In this document: in pieces, positions 6,169 through 13,331 of the stretch
Position numbering within the stretch: position 1 is the stretch's first letter
How the letters are laid out: the number at the start of each line of letters is the position of its first letter
DNA from: Bacillota bacterium
Lineage (GTDB): Bacteria; Bacillota; Clostridia; Lachnospirales; Lachnospiraceae
Assembly: GCA_023402845.1 (NCBI GenBank)
Contig: JAEYFP010000015.1
Span: 1-14,729 of the forward strand
Length of the DNA stretch: 14,729 nt
Direction of reading: 5' to 3'
The notes under the pieces: model-generated
What the model was told of the DNA's origin: nothing
Database searches by the model: none
The model's input: the letters and a program-made list of their open reading frames with translations, nothing else
Position numbers and translations under genes: made by a program

Positions 6169-6741
6169 GTGCAGGAGAATGATAGGGGAATTTATTTGAA
6201 AATATTGAAGTTGCTTAGCGCGAAAGGAACTCATTTTACTACTGAGGATTTAGCGAGAGCGCTTGGAACTAGCAAACGCACGGTTTATATCTATTTTAAA
6301 AACAAATATGATATTATTGATAAAACAATTGACTTTGTTTTTCTGGAGATCTGCAGCACTGATCACCGAATTCTGGAGGATGAAGCCCTTTCCTTTCCCG
6401 AAAAAATCCGTTTGTACTTCAAAAATATTCCGGATACTTATTATATCGGTGTTTTGATTCGGTATGCGGATGATTTGCAGCGGTTTTATCCGGAACTATG
6501 GGAAAAGGCAAAGCAATATATTGACTCTATGTGGGATGAGTTGATTTGGCTGGTGGAGGAAGGGATACAGGCCGGAGTACTGTACCCTGTCGATACGGTT
6601 GTTCTGCGCTTGATGTTGGATCAGACCATGGGCAGGCTGTTGGATTATGAATTTATCTCTCTGACAAAGCTTAGTTTTGAGTCAGGTATGCAGGCGATGT
6701 ATGACATTATTCTGTTTGGTTTGATGGAACGGACACAGTAA
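6169..6741 (+). CDS. TetR/AcrR-family transcriptional regulator
   Basis: A 190-residue TetR-type repressor. The helix-turn-helix lies at about residues 22-46: FTTEDLARALGTSKRTVYIYFKNKYDII, a textbook TetR signature with the YxYFxNK recognition end. The rest is the helical ligand-binding and dimerisation domain, rich in aromatic residues, with no recognisable ligand class. The start is GTG 6169, 10 bases after AGGAGG (6153-6158); the ATG at 6162 lies in another frame and stops after six codons. It follows the GNAT gene closely and probably represses both from the palindrome at 5451-5499. Confidence 0.9.
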   Translation: MQENDRGIYLKILKLLSAKGTHFTTEDLARALGTSKRTVYIYFKNKYDIIDKTIDFVFLEICSTDHRILEDEALSFPEKIRLYFKNIPDTYYIGVLIRYADDLQRFYPELWEKAKQYIDSMWDELIWLVEEGIQAGVLYPVDTVVLRLMLDQTMGRLLDYEFISLTKLSFESGMQAMYDIILFGLMERTQ

Positions 6742-6909
6742 GCTTGCGCAGACAACGGGTTGTTATTTCATCTATTTAAAGTCTTATCTGCTGTGGATTT
6801 GACATAGTTTCTCGCCGGGGGGAGATGAATTAAAACAAAATAAAGCCATAGGACTGTCTGCTTGTTTCAGGGTAAGATAAGCACTGGAAATAAAAAATCT
6901 AAAAGATAG

Positions 6910-6938
6910 ATGACAAGAAGCATAAAAAATAATATAGT
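6910..6938 (+). promoter_or_regulatory. Candidate promoter for the DUF523 gene
   Basis: ATGACA (6910-6915) and TATAGT (6933-6938) are 17 bases apart, each one mismatch from consensus. Transcription would start near 6945, about 68 bases before the ATG at 7013. The remainder of 6742-7012 shows no gene; a purine-rich GGGGGGAG at 6818-6824 sits before an ATG that stops after two codons, so it is not a working start. Confidence 0.45.
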
Positions 6939-7012
6939 TAATTCTGATGGATGGTGAAATTTGGTTTTTCAAAGAACCTGATGATACAATAAGGGAAAAA
7001 GGAAGTAAGCTT

Positions 7013-7438
7013 ATGTATATCATAGTCAGTTCCTGTATTATGGGAGAAAATTGCAAATACAGTGGGGGAAATAATTATAATCCTGATATTGCCGGGTTTT
7101 TAAAGGATAAGAAAGTTCTAAAGGTGTGTCCCGAATTATTGGCGGGATTGCCATCGCCGCGTTCCTGTGCCGAATTAGTGAACGGAATGGTCATAGATGA
7201 AAAAGGCAGGAATGTTGATGCTGCTTATCGTGAGGGAATTCGGAGGGCGCTTGAGGATATCCGGGGATTAGACGTTGAATTTGCTGTTTTACAGTCCCGC
7301 AGTCCCACCTGTGGAGTTAATCAAATTTATGACGGCACATTTTCAGGACGACTGGTGTCCGGACGCGGATTGTTTGCAGAAGCATTGATTAAGGCCGGAT
7401 ATACAGTCATCGATGCGGAAGATTTTCGAAATAAATAA
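7013..7438 (+). CDS. DUF523-family protein
   Basis: A 141-residue cytoplasmic protein of the DUF523 family (Pfam PF04463). Its cysteine pattern is complete: SSCIMGENCKYSGGNN at the N-terminus (C8, C14), VCPELLAGLPSPRSC (C39, C52), SRSPTCG (C100), followed by the glycine-rich FSGRLVSGRGLFAEAL. Such ordered cysteines suggest metal or Fe-S binding, but I know no established function. The start is ATG 7013 with AAAAAGGAAG (6996-7004) 8 bases ahead; a longer in-frame start at 6947 lacks a ribosome binding site and adds residues foreign to the family. It stands alone between the GNAT-tetR pair and the palindrome at 7457. Confidence 0.88.
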   Translation: MYIIVSSCIMGENCKYSGGNNYNPDIAGFLKDKKVLKVCPELLAGLPSPRSCAELVNGMVIDEKGRNVDAAYREGIRRALEDIRGLDVEFAVLQSRSPTCGVNQIYDGTFSGRLVSGRGLFAEALIKAGYTVIDAEDFRNK

Positions 7439-7456
7439 AACGGGATCGAAAAAAAC

Positions 7457-7510
7457 GATTAGGTACCTTGACAAAATACAAGCAATCATGTATTGTCAAG
7501 GTACCTAATC
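7457..7510 (+). promoter_or_regulatory. 54-bp palindrome with embedded promoter upstream of the Cys/His-rich MarR gene
   Basis: Bases 7457-7474 pair perfectly with 7493-7510 (18 bp); after a 2-base bulge TACA (7477-7480) pairs with TGTA (7489-7492), leaving an 8-base loop. Each arm contains the self-complementary octamer AGGTACCT (7461-7468 and 7499-7506), centres 38 bp apart. TTGACA (7468-7473) and TATTGT (7491-7496), 17 bases apart, form a promoter with a good -35 and a mediocre -10 lying within the two arms. A MarR dimer on each AGGTACCT box would flank or block the polymerase. There is no T-run, so a terminator is unlikely. Structure seen; regulatory role inferred. Confidence 0.65.
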
Positions 7511-7566
7511 AATTTTGTTGAAACTGTCAGGCAGAAGATGGAGAAATGACCGGAAAGGAATATCTT

Positions 7567-8238
7567 ATGAAAGAGGAAAAAAAGAAAAAGAAGGAACATA
7601 TTTTAGAAAATTATACAAACTGTACGCAGTGTTCCAGGCATTGTCCGGTAGATGCACTGCGTTGTAAAAAAGGAAAGAACTATTTAGAAGGCCTGCTGAA
7701 GGAAAGTCATGGCGATCACGATAAGGAGTGCCTTGAAAGAGAACATCGGCATGGGAGGCATGGCCGCGGGTGTACGGAAGATAACCGCAAAGGCTGCAAA
7801 AGAAAACATGAAAGACATGGGGAATGTCTCAGATATGGAGAGCAGGGGGAATTATTCGATCTGTTCAGGGCGTGCGGACATATTCTTTATCACCGGTCAG
7901 AGAAGCAGAGCGGTCAGGGAAGAATTTTATACGTTCTTTCCGAACAGGGAGATATGAGCCAGAAAGAGTTGCAGGAGCTGTTTCAGGTGAAGCCCGGCTC
8001 CATGAGCGAAATTTTGTCCAAGCTTGAGCACAAGGGTTTTGTCCGGCGAATTAAGGATGACGAAGATAAGAGGAAGGCTATTGTGACAATTACGGAGGCT
8101 GGGAAAATCCGTTTGGAAGAACGCCAAAAGGTAAAAAATAACGGCGATCCGTTTGCCGCACTGGACGAAGCCCAGCGGGAGGAACTCAAAAAACTGCTGC
8201 AGCTGCTGTTAGACGACTGGCAAGGAAATCAGGAATAG
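7567..8238 (+). CDS. MarR-family regulator with Cys/His-rich N-terminal domain
   Basis: A 223-residue protein with a lysine-rich start (MKEEKKKKKEH), a four-cysteine motif C19-x2-C22-x3-CP-x5-C33, a very charged His/Cys-rich region at about 47-88 (HGDHDKEC, EHRHGRHGRGC, HERHGEC), and a standard MarR winged helix at about 115-180: MSQKELQELFQVKPGSMSEILSKLEHKGFVRR, then DEDKRK in the wing. The N-terminal part looks built to bind metal or an Fe-S cluster and could turn the repressor into a metal or redox sensor; that role is inferred. ATG 7567 is preferred because GGAAAGGAA (7552-7560) lies at proper distance; the in-frame ATG 7546 has GGAG only 2 bases away. It is bracketed by its own palindromic promoter and a terminator, so it is transcribed alone. 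Confidence 0.88.
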   Translation: MKEEKKKKKEHILENYTNCTQCSRHCPVDALRCKKGKNYLEGLLKESHGDHDKECLEREHRHGRHGRGCTEDNRKGCKRKHERHGECLRYGEQGELFDLFRACGHILYHRSEKQSGQGRILYVLSEQGDMSQKELQELFQVKPGSMSEILSKLEHKGFVRRIKDDEDKRKAIVTITEAGKIRLEERQKVKNNGDPFAALDEAQREELKKLLQLLLDDWQGNQE

Positions 8239-8294
8239 AGGATTTGGAAAAAGCACTTCTTAAAACATAGAATGCAGAGGCATAGAATTTATCA

Positions 8295-8344
8295 ATACAT
8301 CTGGCAGATCAGGTATCCTTAGCGGATCTGCCAGGTGTATTTTG
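8295..8344 (+). terminator. Intrinsic terminator after the Cys/His-rich marR gene
   Basis: Bases 8295-8310 pair with 8325-8340 over 16 bp (one G-U pair), with the GC-rich core CTGGCAGATC/GATCTGCCAG and a 14-base loop, followed by TTT (8341-8343). It lies 57 bases after the gene stop and separates it from the next transporter gene. Confidence 0.8.
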
Positions 8345-8413
8345 CTGCAGAAAAATATTAAGATGGAAAAATGCATGGAAATCAATAATTGAGTGGTATA
8401 TGGATCGTATTCG

Positions 8414-8422
8414 TGATAGAAT
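8414..8422 (+). promoter_or_regulatory. Candidate extended -10 promoter for the second DMT gene
   Basis: TGATAGAAT at 8414-8422 fits the extended -10 pattern (TG, one base, TAGAAT). No proper -35 lies at 16-18 bases; TTGAGT at 8389 is too far. A start near 8429 would leave a 30-base leader to ATG 8459. The terminator just upstream means this gene needs its own promoter. Confidence 0.35.
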
Positions 8423-8458
8423 GATGACTTGTGAGTCATGATAAAGGGGATTGTAATT

Positions 8459-9304
8459 ATGTGGATGCTGCTGGTGCTCGTGTACGGATTGTTAAAGGGT
8501 GCGCGGGAAATTGTAAAAAAGAAAAGTTTGGAACGAAGCAGCGTGATCGAGGTGCTGTTTTTTTATACGTTGGCCGGTTTTTTATGCTTACTGCCGGAAA
8601 CAGGAACGGCACTGACCGTAGACACAGAAATGTTGCCTGCAATCTTGTTTAAATCGTTTATTATATTCTTAGCGTGGATATTCAGTTTCATGGCAATCAA
8701 GGAAATGCCTGTCAGCTTTTATGGAGTATTGGATTTGAGCAGGGTGCTGTTTGCGACCTTCTTAGGGATTCTGGTGCTTGGCGAGAGGCTGACCGTATTC
8801 CAGATGATTGGTCTGCCGCTTGTGCTCGCTGGGCTTTTTATGCTGCGGTTCACACAGGGAAAAAAGGCGGAAAAAGAAGAGATAAAGAAAAAATATATCG
8901 TATTTTCGGTGTTGTCCTGTCTGATGAATGCTGTTTCCGGACTATTGGACAAAATCATTATGAAAGAGATAACAAGCGCACAGCTCCAGTTCTGGTATAT
9001 GCTGTTTTTGGTTCTGTTTTATGGGGGCTTTCTGCTGCTTAGGCGTCAGCGGATCAACTGGAAGATGCTTAAGAATAATTACTGGATTCTAATTTTAAGT
9101 ATCCTGTTTATTATTGGAGATCGTGCCCTGTTTACGGCAAACAGTTATCCGGAAAGCAGGCTGACGATTATGACGCTGATTAAGCAGTCCTCCTGTTTTG
9201 TGACGATTTTGCTCGGGAAACTTGTATATCATGAAAAAAACATCCGGAAAAAAGCGCTGTGTGCTGCCGTTATCCTGGCCGGTATTTTAATTGCATTACT
9301 GTAG
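8459..9304 (+). CDS. DMT-superfamily (EamA-like) transporter
   Basis: A 281-residue membrane protein with about ten hydrophobic segments in two halves, separated by a charged cytoplasmic stretch at about 133-145 (QGKKAEKEEIKKKY). The ends of each half carry EamA-like text: LFATFLGILVLGERLTVFQMIGLPLVLAGLFML (97-129) and FVTILLGKLVYHEKNIRKKALCAAVILAGILIAL at the C-terminus. It probably moves a small metabolite or toxic compound across the cytoplasmic membrane; the substrate is unknown. The start is set at ATG 8459 because AAAGGGGA (8443-8450) is 8 bases upstream; an in-frame ATG at 8438 has no such site. It is divergent from the other two DMT proteins in this window and is probably transcribed alone. 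Confidence 0.82.
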   Translation: MWMLLVLVYGLLKGAREIVKKKSLERSSVIEVLFFYTLAGFLCLLPETGTALTVDTEMLPAILFKSFIIFLAWIFSFMAIKEMPVSFYGVLDLSRVLFATFLGILVLGERLTVFQMIGLPLVLAGLFMLRFTQGKKAEKEEIKKKYIVFSVLSCLMNAVSGLLDKIIMKEITSAQLQFWYMLFLVLFYGGFLLLRRQRINWKMLKNNYWILILSILFIIGDRALFTANSYPESRLTIMTLIKQSSCFVTILLGKLVYHEKNIRKKALCAAVILAGILIALL

Positions 9305-9358
9305 CATCTGTACCTGCGGACGAATATATCAGTAGTATAATGAAGCGGAGCAGAATAT

Positions 9359-10402
9359 TTGCAGATGCGTTCAAAAAATAGTTATACAGATCAGGAACTG
9401 TGTGAGGCAACACAAGTTGCTTATTTCAATATTACACAGGAGTATCTTGCTGAATATAGAAGAACTCATAATGGCGGCAGTCCTACACTTCAGGAAATCG
9501 TGGAAGAAAAAGGGCCGGATATTTATTCAGGATATGGGCGTATGGACGCCGTTATCGGGGACCGTTTGAAAATAAAACAATCGATCGAAAATTTCTGCGC
9601 CTCAATAGCTGCGGGGGATGTATGCGCCGGCTGGAAAATTGTGTCCGTATCAGACAGTAATTCGGAAGACGGATTTTACGGAGTACTGATTGAAACAGAC
9701 AGCAATCACGCAATTGTGGCTTTCAGAGGAAGCGAAAGTGTTACGATCAGACAGATTATTAAGGATTGGATTCAGGCAGATCTGGGACTGATTCAAAATG
9801 TACCTACACAGCAGCAGCTGAAGGCAGGGCAATACCTGGATGAAATAGGAAGTCATTTTTCATATGACCAATATGCAGTTACCGGGCATTCTCTGGGAGG
9901 AAACCTGGCAATATTCTCGGCAGTTTATGCCGCAACAGAAGATTGTGTCAGCGATATCGGAAGTAAAATAGTGCAATGTGTTAATTTTGACGGACCCGGG
10001 CAGACAAGGGAATTTATTGAAACCTATCGGGATGCGATCAATAAACAGCAAAGTGTGATGATGCATTATCAGTGGAGCCTTGTCGGTTCAATCCTGACCT
10101 CTGTTTGCGGGGATCATTACAAGATGATAGTATCAGAAGGCTTTTCCTCTCTATTATTCAAGCATTCGACTGCTTCGGTTGTGTTTCTTAATGGAATGAT
10201 GGTTCCAAGTGAAATACTTGATAATTTGGCAATGTTAACTCATAATCTGACAAATCATTGTGATACCGACGAGGAATTACATGAAGTATTGGCGGCACTG
10301 GTTAAAATGGCAGGAGATACATCGGATCATGTACTGCAGATGTTAAAGCTTTGTGACCCATGCAATCTTCTTTTGGATTTGCTGGAAACAGAGGCAGGGT
10401 AA
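9359..10402 (+). CDS. DUF2974 (Mbeg1-like) alpha/beta hydrolase
   Basis: A 347-residue protein of the DUF2974/Mbeg1-like lipase-related family. AIVAFRGSES (118-127) forms the beta strand and oxyanion region, and YAVTGHSLGGNLAIFSAVYAA (172-192) is the nucleophile elbow with serine 178. D211 in VNFDGPG and H269 in FKHSTASV are plausible acid and base of the triad, by position only. There is no signal peptide or lipid anchor, so it should be cytoplasmic; the substrate is unknown. TTG 9359 is taken as start because GGAG (9347-9350) is 8 bases upstream; ATG 9365 is the alternative. A perfect TATAAT at 9336-9341 lies so close that transcription from it would begin near the ribosome binding site. 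It neighbours an ABC-F gene that has its own promoter. Confidence 0.82.
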   Translation: MQMRSKNSYTDQELCEATQVAYFNITQEYLAEYRRTHNGGSPTLQEIVEEKGPDIYSGYGRMDAVIGDRLKIKQSIENFCASIAAGDVCAGWKIVSVSDSNSEDGFYGVLIETDSNHAIVAFRGSESVTIRQIIKDWIQADLGLIQNVPTQQQLKAGQYLDEIGSHFSYDQYAVTGHSLGGNLAIFSAVYAATEDCVSDIGSKIVQCVNFDGPGQTREFIETYRDAINKQQSVMMHYQWSLVGSILTSVCGDHYKMIVSEGFSSLLFKHSTASVVFLNGMMVPSEILDNLAMLTHNLTNHCDTDEELHEVLAALVKMAGDTSDHVLQMLKLCDPCNLLLDLLETEAG

Positions 10403-10417
10403 ATTAGGTCAATTACA

Positions 10418-10446
10418 TTGCTGTATTGAGTGGATGATGATATAAT
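10418..10446 (+). promoter_or_regulatory. Promoter of the ABC-F/DMT/MFS operon
   Basis: TTGCTG (10418-10423) and a perfect TATAAT (10441-10446) are 17 bases apart, and TG at 10438-10439 makes an extended -10. Transcription should begin near 10453, about 20 bases before ATG 10474, so there is no room for the long attenuation leader found before some antibiotic-resistance ABC-F genes. Confidence 0.6.
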
Positions 10447-10473
10447 GTATGGAAAATCAATCAGAGGTGAATT

Positions 10474-12411
10474 ATGTTATATCAGATCTGTAATGGCCGG
10501 GTAGCATTTGCGGCCACTACGATATTGGAGCATGTAAATTTTGAAGTAAAAAATTCAAAGGAAAAGATTGCGGTAGTCGGCAGGAACGGCTGCGGCAAGA
10601 CAACGTTGTTAAAGCTGATATCAGGAGAGATTGAGCTGTCGGGAGGAGACGGGGAAGCAATGTCCGTCGCAAAGGCGGGGAGTCCTTCTATCGGTTACTT
10701 AAAGCAGATCACCTTTGAGAATGAAACCCTGACGCTTGATGAGGAAATCAGAAAAGTGTTTGAAACGGTGCTTACGATGCAAAAGCGCCTGGATGAGCTT
10801 GTCATTTTGATGCAAAACAGTGCAGATGAACAGCTTGTCGCCGAATACACAAAGCTGCAGGAGCGCTTTTTGGATATCGGCGGTTATTATTATGAAAAAG
10901 AATATGATATGATGCTGCGCAGCTTCGGCTTTGAAATGGCTGACAGGAGGAAGCGCCTGAATGAATTTTCAGGAGGGCAGCGCACGAAGCTGGCATTTAT
11001 CAAGCTGCTGCTTTCGAGGCCGGACATTCTTTTGCTGGACGAGCCTACAAATCATTTGGATATCACGGCGATTGAATGGCTTGAGGGATATTTAAAAAAT
11101 TATAACCGTGCGGTTGTCATTGTGTCCCATGACCGAATGTTCCTTGATAAAATTGTCGATACCGTTTATGAAATTGAATATGCTGCGATCAAGCGTTATA
11201 GTGGTAATTATACGGATTTTATGAGGCGCAAGCGTGAAGATTATGAAAAGCAGAAAAAGGATTACCTCGCTCAGCAGAAAGAGATTGAGCGCTTGAATGC
11301 AATTGTCGATCGCTTTAAAAATAAGCCTACGAAGGTTGCTATGACCAGATCGAAGCTTAAGCAGCTTGAACATATGGAAATTATTGAGGCGCCTGATCGG
11401 TATGATACACGCTCGTTTCATGCAAGCTTCGAGCCCGCCAGAGAGACTGGAAAGGATGTTCTTTCCGTCAGAAAGCTGCAGATTGGCTATGATCGGGTGC
11501 TCTCGGAGGTATCGTTTGAATTGAAGCGCGGACAGAGACTCGGTATAATCGGCGGAAATGGACTCGGCAAATCGACGCTTTTAAAAACGCTTGTCGGTGT
11601 TCTGCCGGCACTGAGCGGGGAATATTCCTATGGTGCAAATGTGGAAATCGGTTATTTTGATCAGCAGATGGCACAGTATTCAAGCGAAAAAACCGTGCTT
11701 GACGAATTTTGGGATGAGTTTCCGGCATTGAACCAGACGGAAGTACGCAATTGTCTCGGCGCTTTTCTATTTACACAGGACGATGTGTTTAAAACAGTAA
11801 AAATGCTTTCCGGCGGAGAACGTGTACGGCTGGCACTGGCAAAAATTTTTAAAAGAAGACCAAATGTGCTGATTCTAGACGAACCCACGAACCATATGGA
11901 CATTGTCGGCAAGGAGACGCTGGAGTCCATGCTGTGCGATTTTGACGGGACAGTGATTTTTGTATCGCATGACCGTTATTTTATCAAGCAGGTTTCCGAT
12001 ACACTGCTTGTTCTGGAGCAGGACAGTGCGAAGCTTTATCCGTTTGGGTACGAGCAGTATTTGGAAGAACAGGAGCAGGGGTTTCAAGGGGATAACGCTG
12101 CCGCAAAAACACAGGCTCTTCGTCTGCCTGCCGAGAAACGGGCAGCAGAGAAGGATATGGAAGAGACCGAAAAACCGGGAATGCAATCTTATCAGGCGGG
12201 TAAGGAACAGGCACGTCTGGAACGGAAAATCAAAAAGATAGAGGAACGGCTTACTGCGGTTGAGGAAGAGATCCAAAACCAAAAGGACGAGCTTCACAAT
12301 CCGGCTCTTGCAAGCGACTATATGAAGCTTCAGGAGCTTCAGGATAGGATTGATCAAAAGGAAGAGGAGCTTTTGACCCTGATGTCCGAATGGGAGATGC
12401 TGCTCTCCTAA
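10474..12411 (+). CDS. ABC-F family ATP-binding protein
   Basis: A 645-residue soluble protein with two ABC ATPase domains and no membrane segments. Domain 1: Walker A GRNGCGKTT (36-44), signature NEFSGGQ (163-169), Walker B LLLDEPTNHLD (186-196), H-switch SHD (218-220). Domain 2: GGNGLGKST (360-368), LSGGER (445-450), LILDEPTNHMD (466-476), SHD (498-500). The linker at about 205-325 is the basic, coiled region that in ABC-F proteins reaches the ribosomal P site. The C-terminal segment at about 576-643 is a predicted coiled coil. ABC-F proteins act on ribosomes, as translation factors or antibiotic-resistance proteins; overall it looks YdiF-like, but which role applies cannot be read. GAGGTG (10464-10469) precedes ATG. 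The DMT gene follows after 41 bases, so an efflux link is plausible. Confidence 0.93.
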   Translation: MLYQICNGRVAFAATTILEHVNFEVKNSKEKIAVVGRNGCGKTTLLKLISGEIELSGGDGEAMSVAKAGSPSIGYLKQITFENETLTLDEEIRKVFETVLTMQKRLDELVILMQNSADEQLVAEYTKLQERFLDIGGYYYEKEYDMMLRSFGFEMADRRKRLNEFSGGQRTKLAFIKLLLSRPDILLLDEPTNHLDITAIEWLEGYLKNYNRAVVIVSHDRMFLDKIVDTVYEIEYAAIKRYSGNYTDFMRRKREDYEKQKKDYLAQQKEIERLNAIVDRFKNKPTKVAMTRSKLKQLEHMEIIEAPDRYDTRSFHASFEPARETGKDVLSVRKLQIGYDRVLSEVSFELKRGQRLGIIGGNGLGKSTLLKTLVGVLPALSGEYSYGANVEIGYFDQQMAQYSSEKTVLDEFWDEFPALNQTEVRNCLGAFLFTQDDVFKTVKMLSGGERVRLALAKIFKRRPNVLILDEPTNHMDIVGKETLESMLCDFDGTVIFVSHDRYFIKQVSDTLLVLEQDSAKLYPFGYEQYLEEQEQGFQGDNAAAKTQALRLPAEKRAAEKDMEETEKPGMQSYQAGKEQARLERKIKKIEERLTAVEEEIQNQKDELHNPALASDYMKLQELQDRIDQKEEELLTLMSEWEMLLS

Positions 12412-12452
12412 AGCACGCATGATGAGTGTCAATATGAGGGAGGCGAAGCTTC

Positions 12453-13319
12453 ATGTGGGTATTGTTTGCATTTGGCTCGGCACTTTTTGCAGGATTAACC
12501 GCTATACTGGCAAAGGTAGGAATTCAGGATACGGATTCCAATGTGGTGACGGCAATTCGCACATTCGTTGTCCTTCTGTTTTCCTGGCTGCTGGTGTTTT
12601 TGACAGGTGCCCAGAGAGGACTTTGCGAATTTGAAAAAGGAACTCTGGTATTTTTGATTTTGTCCGGTCTGTCAACAGGCGCTTCCTGGCTCTGCTATTT
12701 TAAAGCGCTGTATCTGGGGGACGTCAATCGGGTGACGCCGATAGACAAGTCGGGCACAGTGTTGACGATGCTGCTCGCGGCGCTCTTTTTAGGAGAACCC
12801 ATCACATGGCTGAAGGGAATTTGCATGCTTCTGATTACTGCCGGAACGTATTTGATGATTGCCAAAAAGCCGGTGCAGGATGGCAGGAAGACGGATATTC
12901 GCTGGCTCTTTTATGCCTGTGCGTCAGCGATCTTTGCGAGCATGACATCGATCTTCGCCAAAATAGGTATGCAGGGCATTGACTCCGGCCTGGGCACGGC
13001 CGTTCGTACAGTTATTGTGCTCATGATGTCATGGATTGTCGTATTTGTAACGAAAAAACAGTCAGCTGTCAGAACAATCGACCGAAAGAGCCTGTTATTT
13101 ATCTGTCTGTCCGGGATTGCCACAGGCGGCTCTTGGCTCTGCTATTTTAAAGCACTGCAAACCGGCCCAGCAAGTGTCGTCGTTCCGATCGACAAGCTGA
13201 GTATTGTGTTGACGGTGGGGTTTGCTTATGTATTTTTAAAAGAGAAACTAACAAAAAAATCATTCGCGGGGCTGCTGCTTATCGTAACCGGTACGCTGCT
13301 ATTACTGCTGATCAAGTGA
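12453..13319 (+). CDS. DMT-superfamily transporter with clear internal duplication
   Basis: A 288-residue, ten-helix EamA-type membrane protein whose two halves remain strikingly alike. Half 1 has LFAFGSALFAGLTAILAKVG, AIRTFVVLLFSW and SWLCYFKALYLGDVNRVTPIDK; half 2 has LFYACASAIFASMTSIFAKIG, AVRTVIVLMMSW and SWLCYFKALQTGPASVVVPIDK. Each half ends with a LFLGE or VFLKE helix and a short final helix. The inverted-topology duplication is standard for DMT proteins, but identity at this level is high. Substrate unknown. GGGAGG (12435-12440) precedes the ATG, and the MFS gene begins 12 bases after its stop, so it belongs to the ABC-F operon. Confidence 0.88.
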   Translation: MWVLFAFGSALFAGLTAILAKVGIQDTDSNVVTAIRTFVVLLFSWLLVFLTGAQRGLCEFEKGTLVFLILSGLSTGASWLCYFKALYLGDVNRVTPIDKSGTVLTMLLAALFLGEPITWLKGICMLLITAGTYLMIAKKPVQDGRKTDIRWLFYACASAIFASMTSIFAKIGMQGIDSGLGTAVRTVIVLMMSWIVVFVTKKQSAVRTIDRKSLLFICLSGIATGGSWLCYFKALQTGPASVVVPIDKLSIVLTVGFAYVFLKEKLTKKSFAGLLLIVTGTLLLLLIK

Positions 13320-13331
13320 GGGTATTAAAAA

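Noticed and set aside
6947..7012. N-terminal extension of the DUF523 protein from 6947
   Set aside because: No ribosome binding site, and the added residues do not fit the family, whose conserved start SSCIMGENC follows ATG 7013.
6784..7056. Reverse-strand open frame of 90 codons in the tetR-DUF523 gap
   Set aside because: It overlaps the DUF523 start and the candidate promoter, shows no recognisable motif and no ribosome binding site.
7457..7510. Palindrome as ends of an insertion element or attachment site
   Set aside because: There is no transposase or integrase nearby, no flanking target duplication was seen, and the arms contain promoter boxes.
11875..12432. Long reverse-strand open frame (185 codons) opposite the ABC-F gene
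   Set aside because: It mirrors the codon pattern of the well-supported ABC-F gene, has no ribosome binding site and no recognisable domain.
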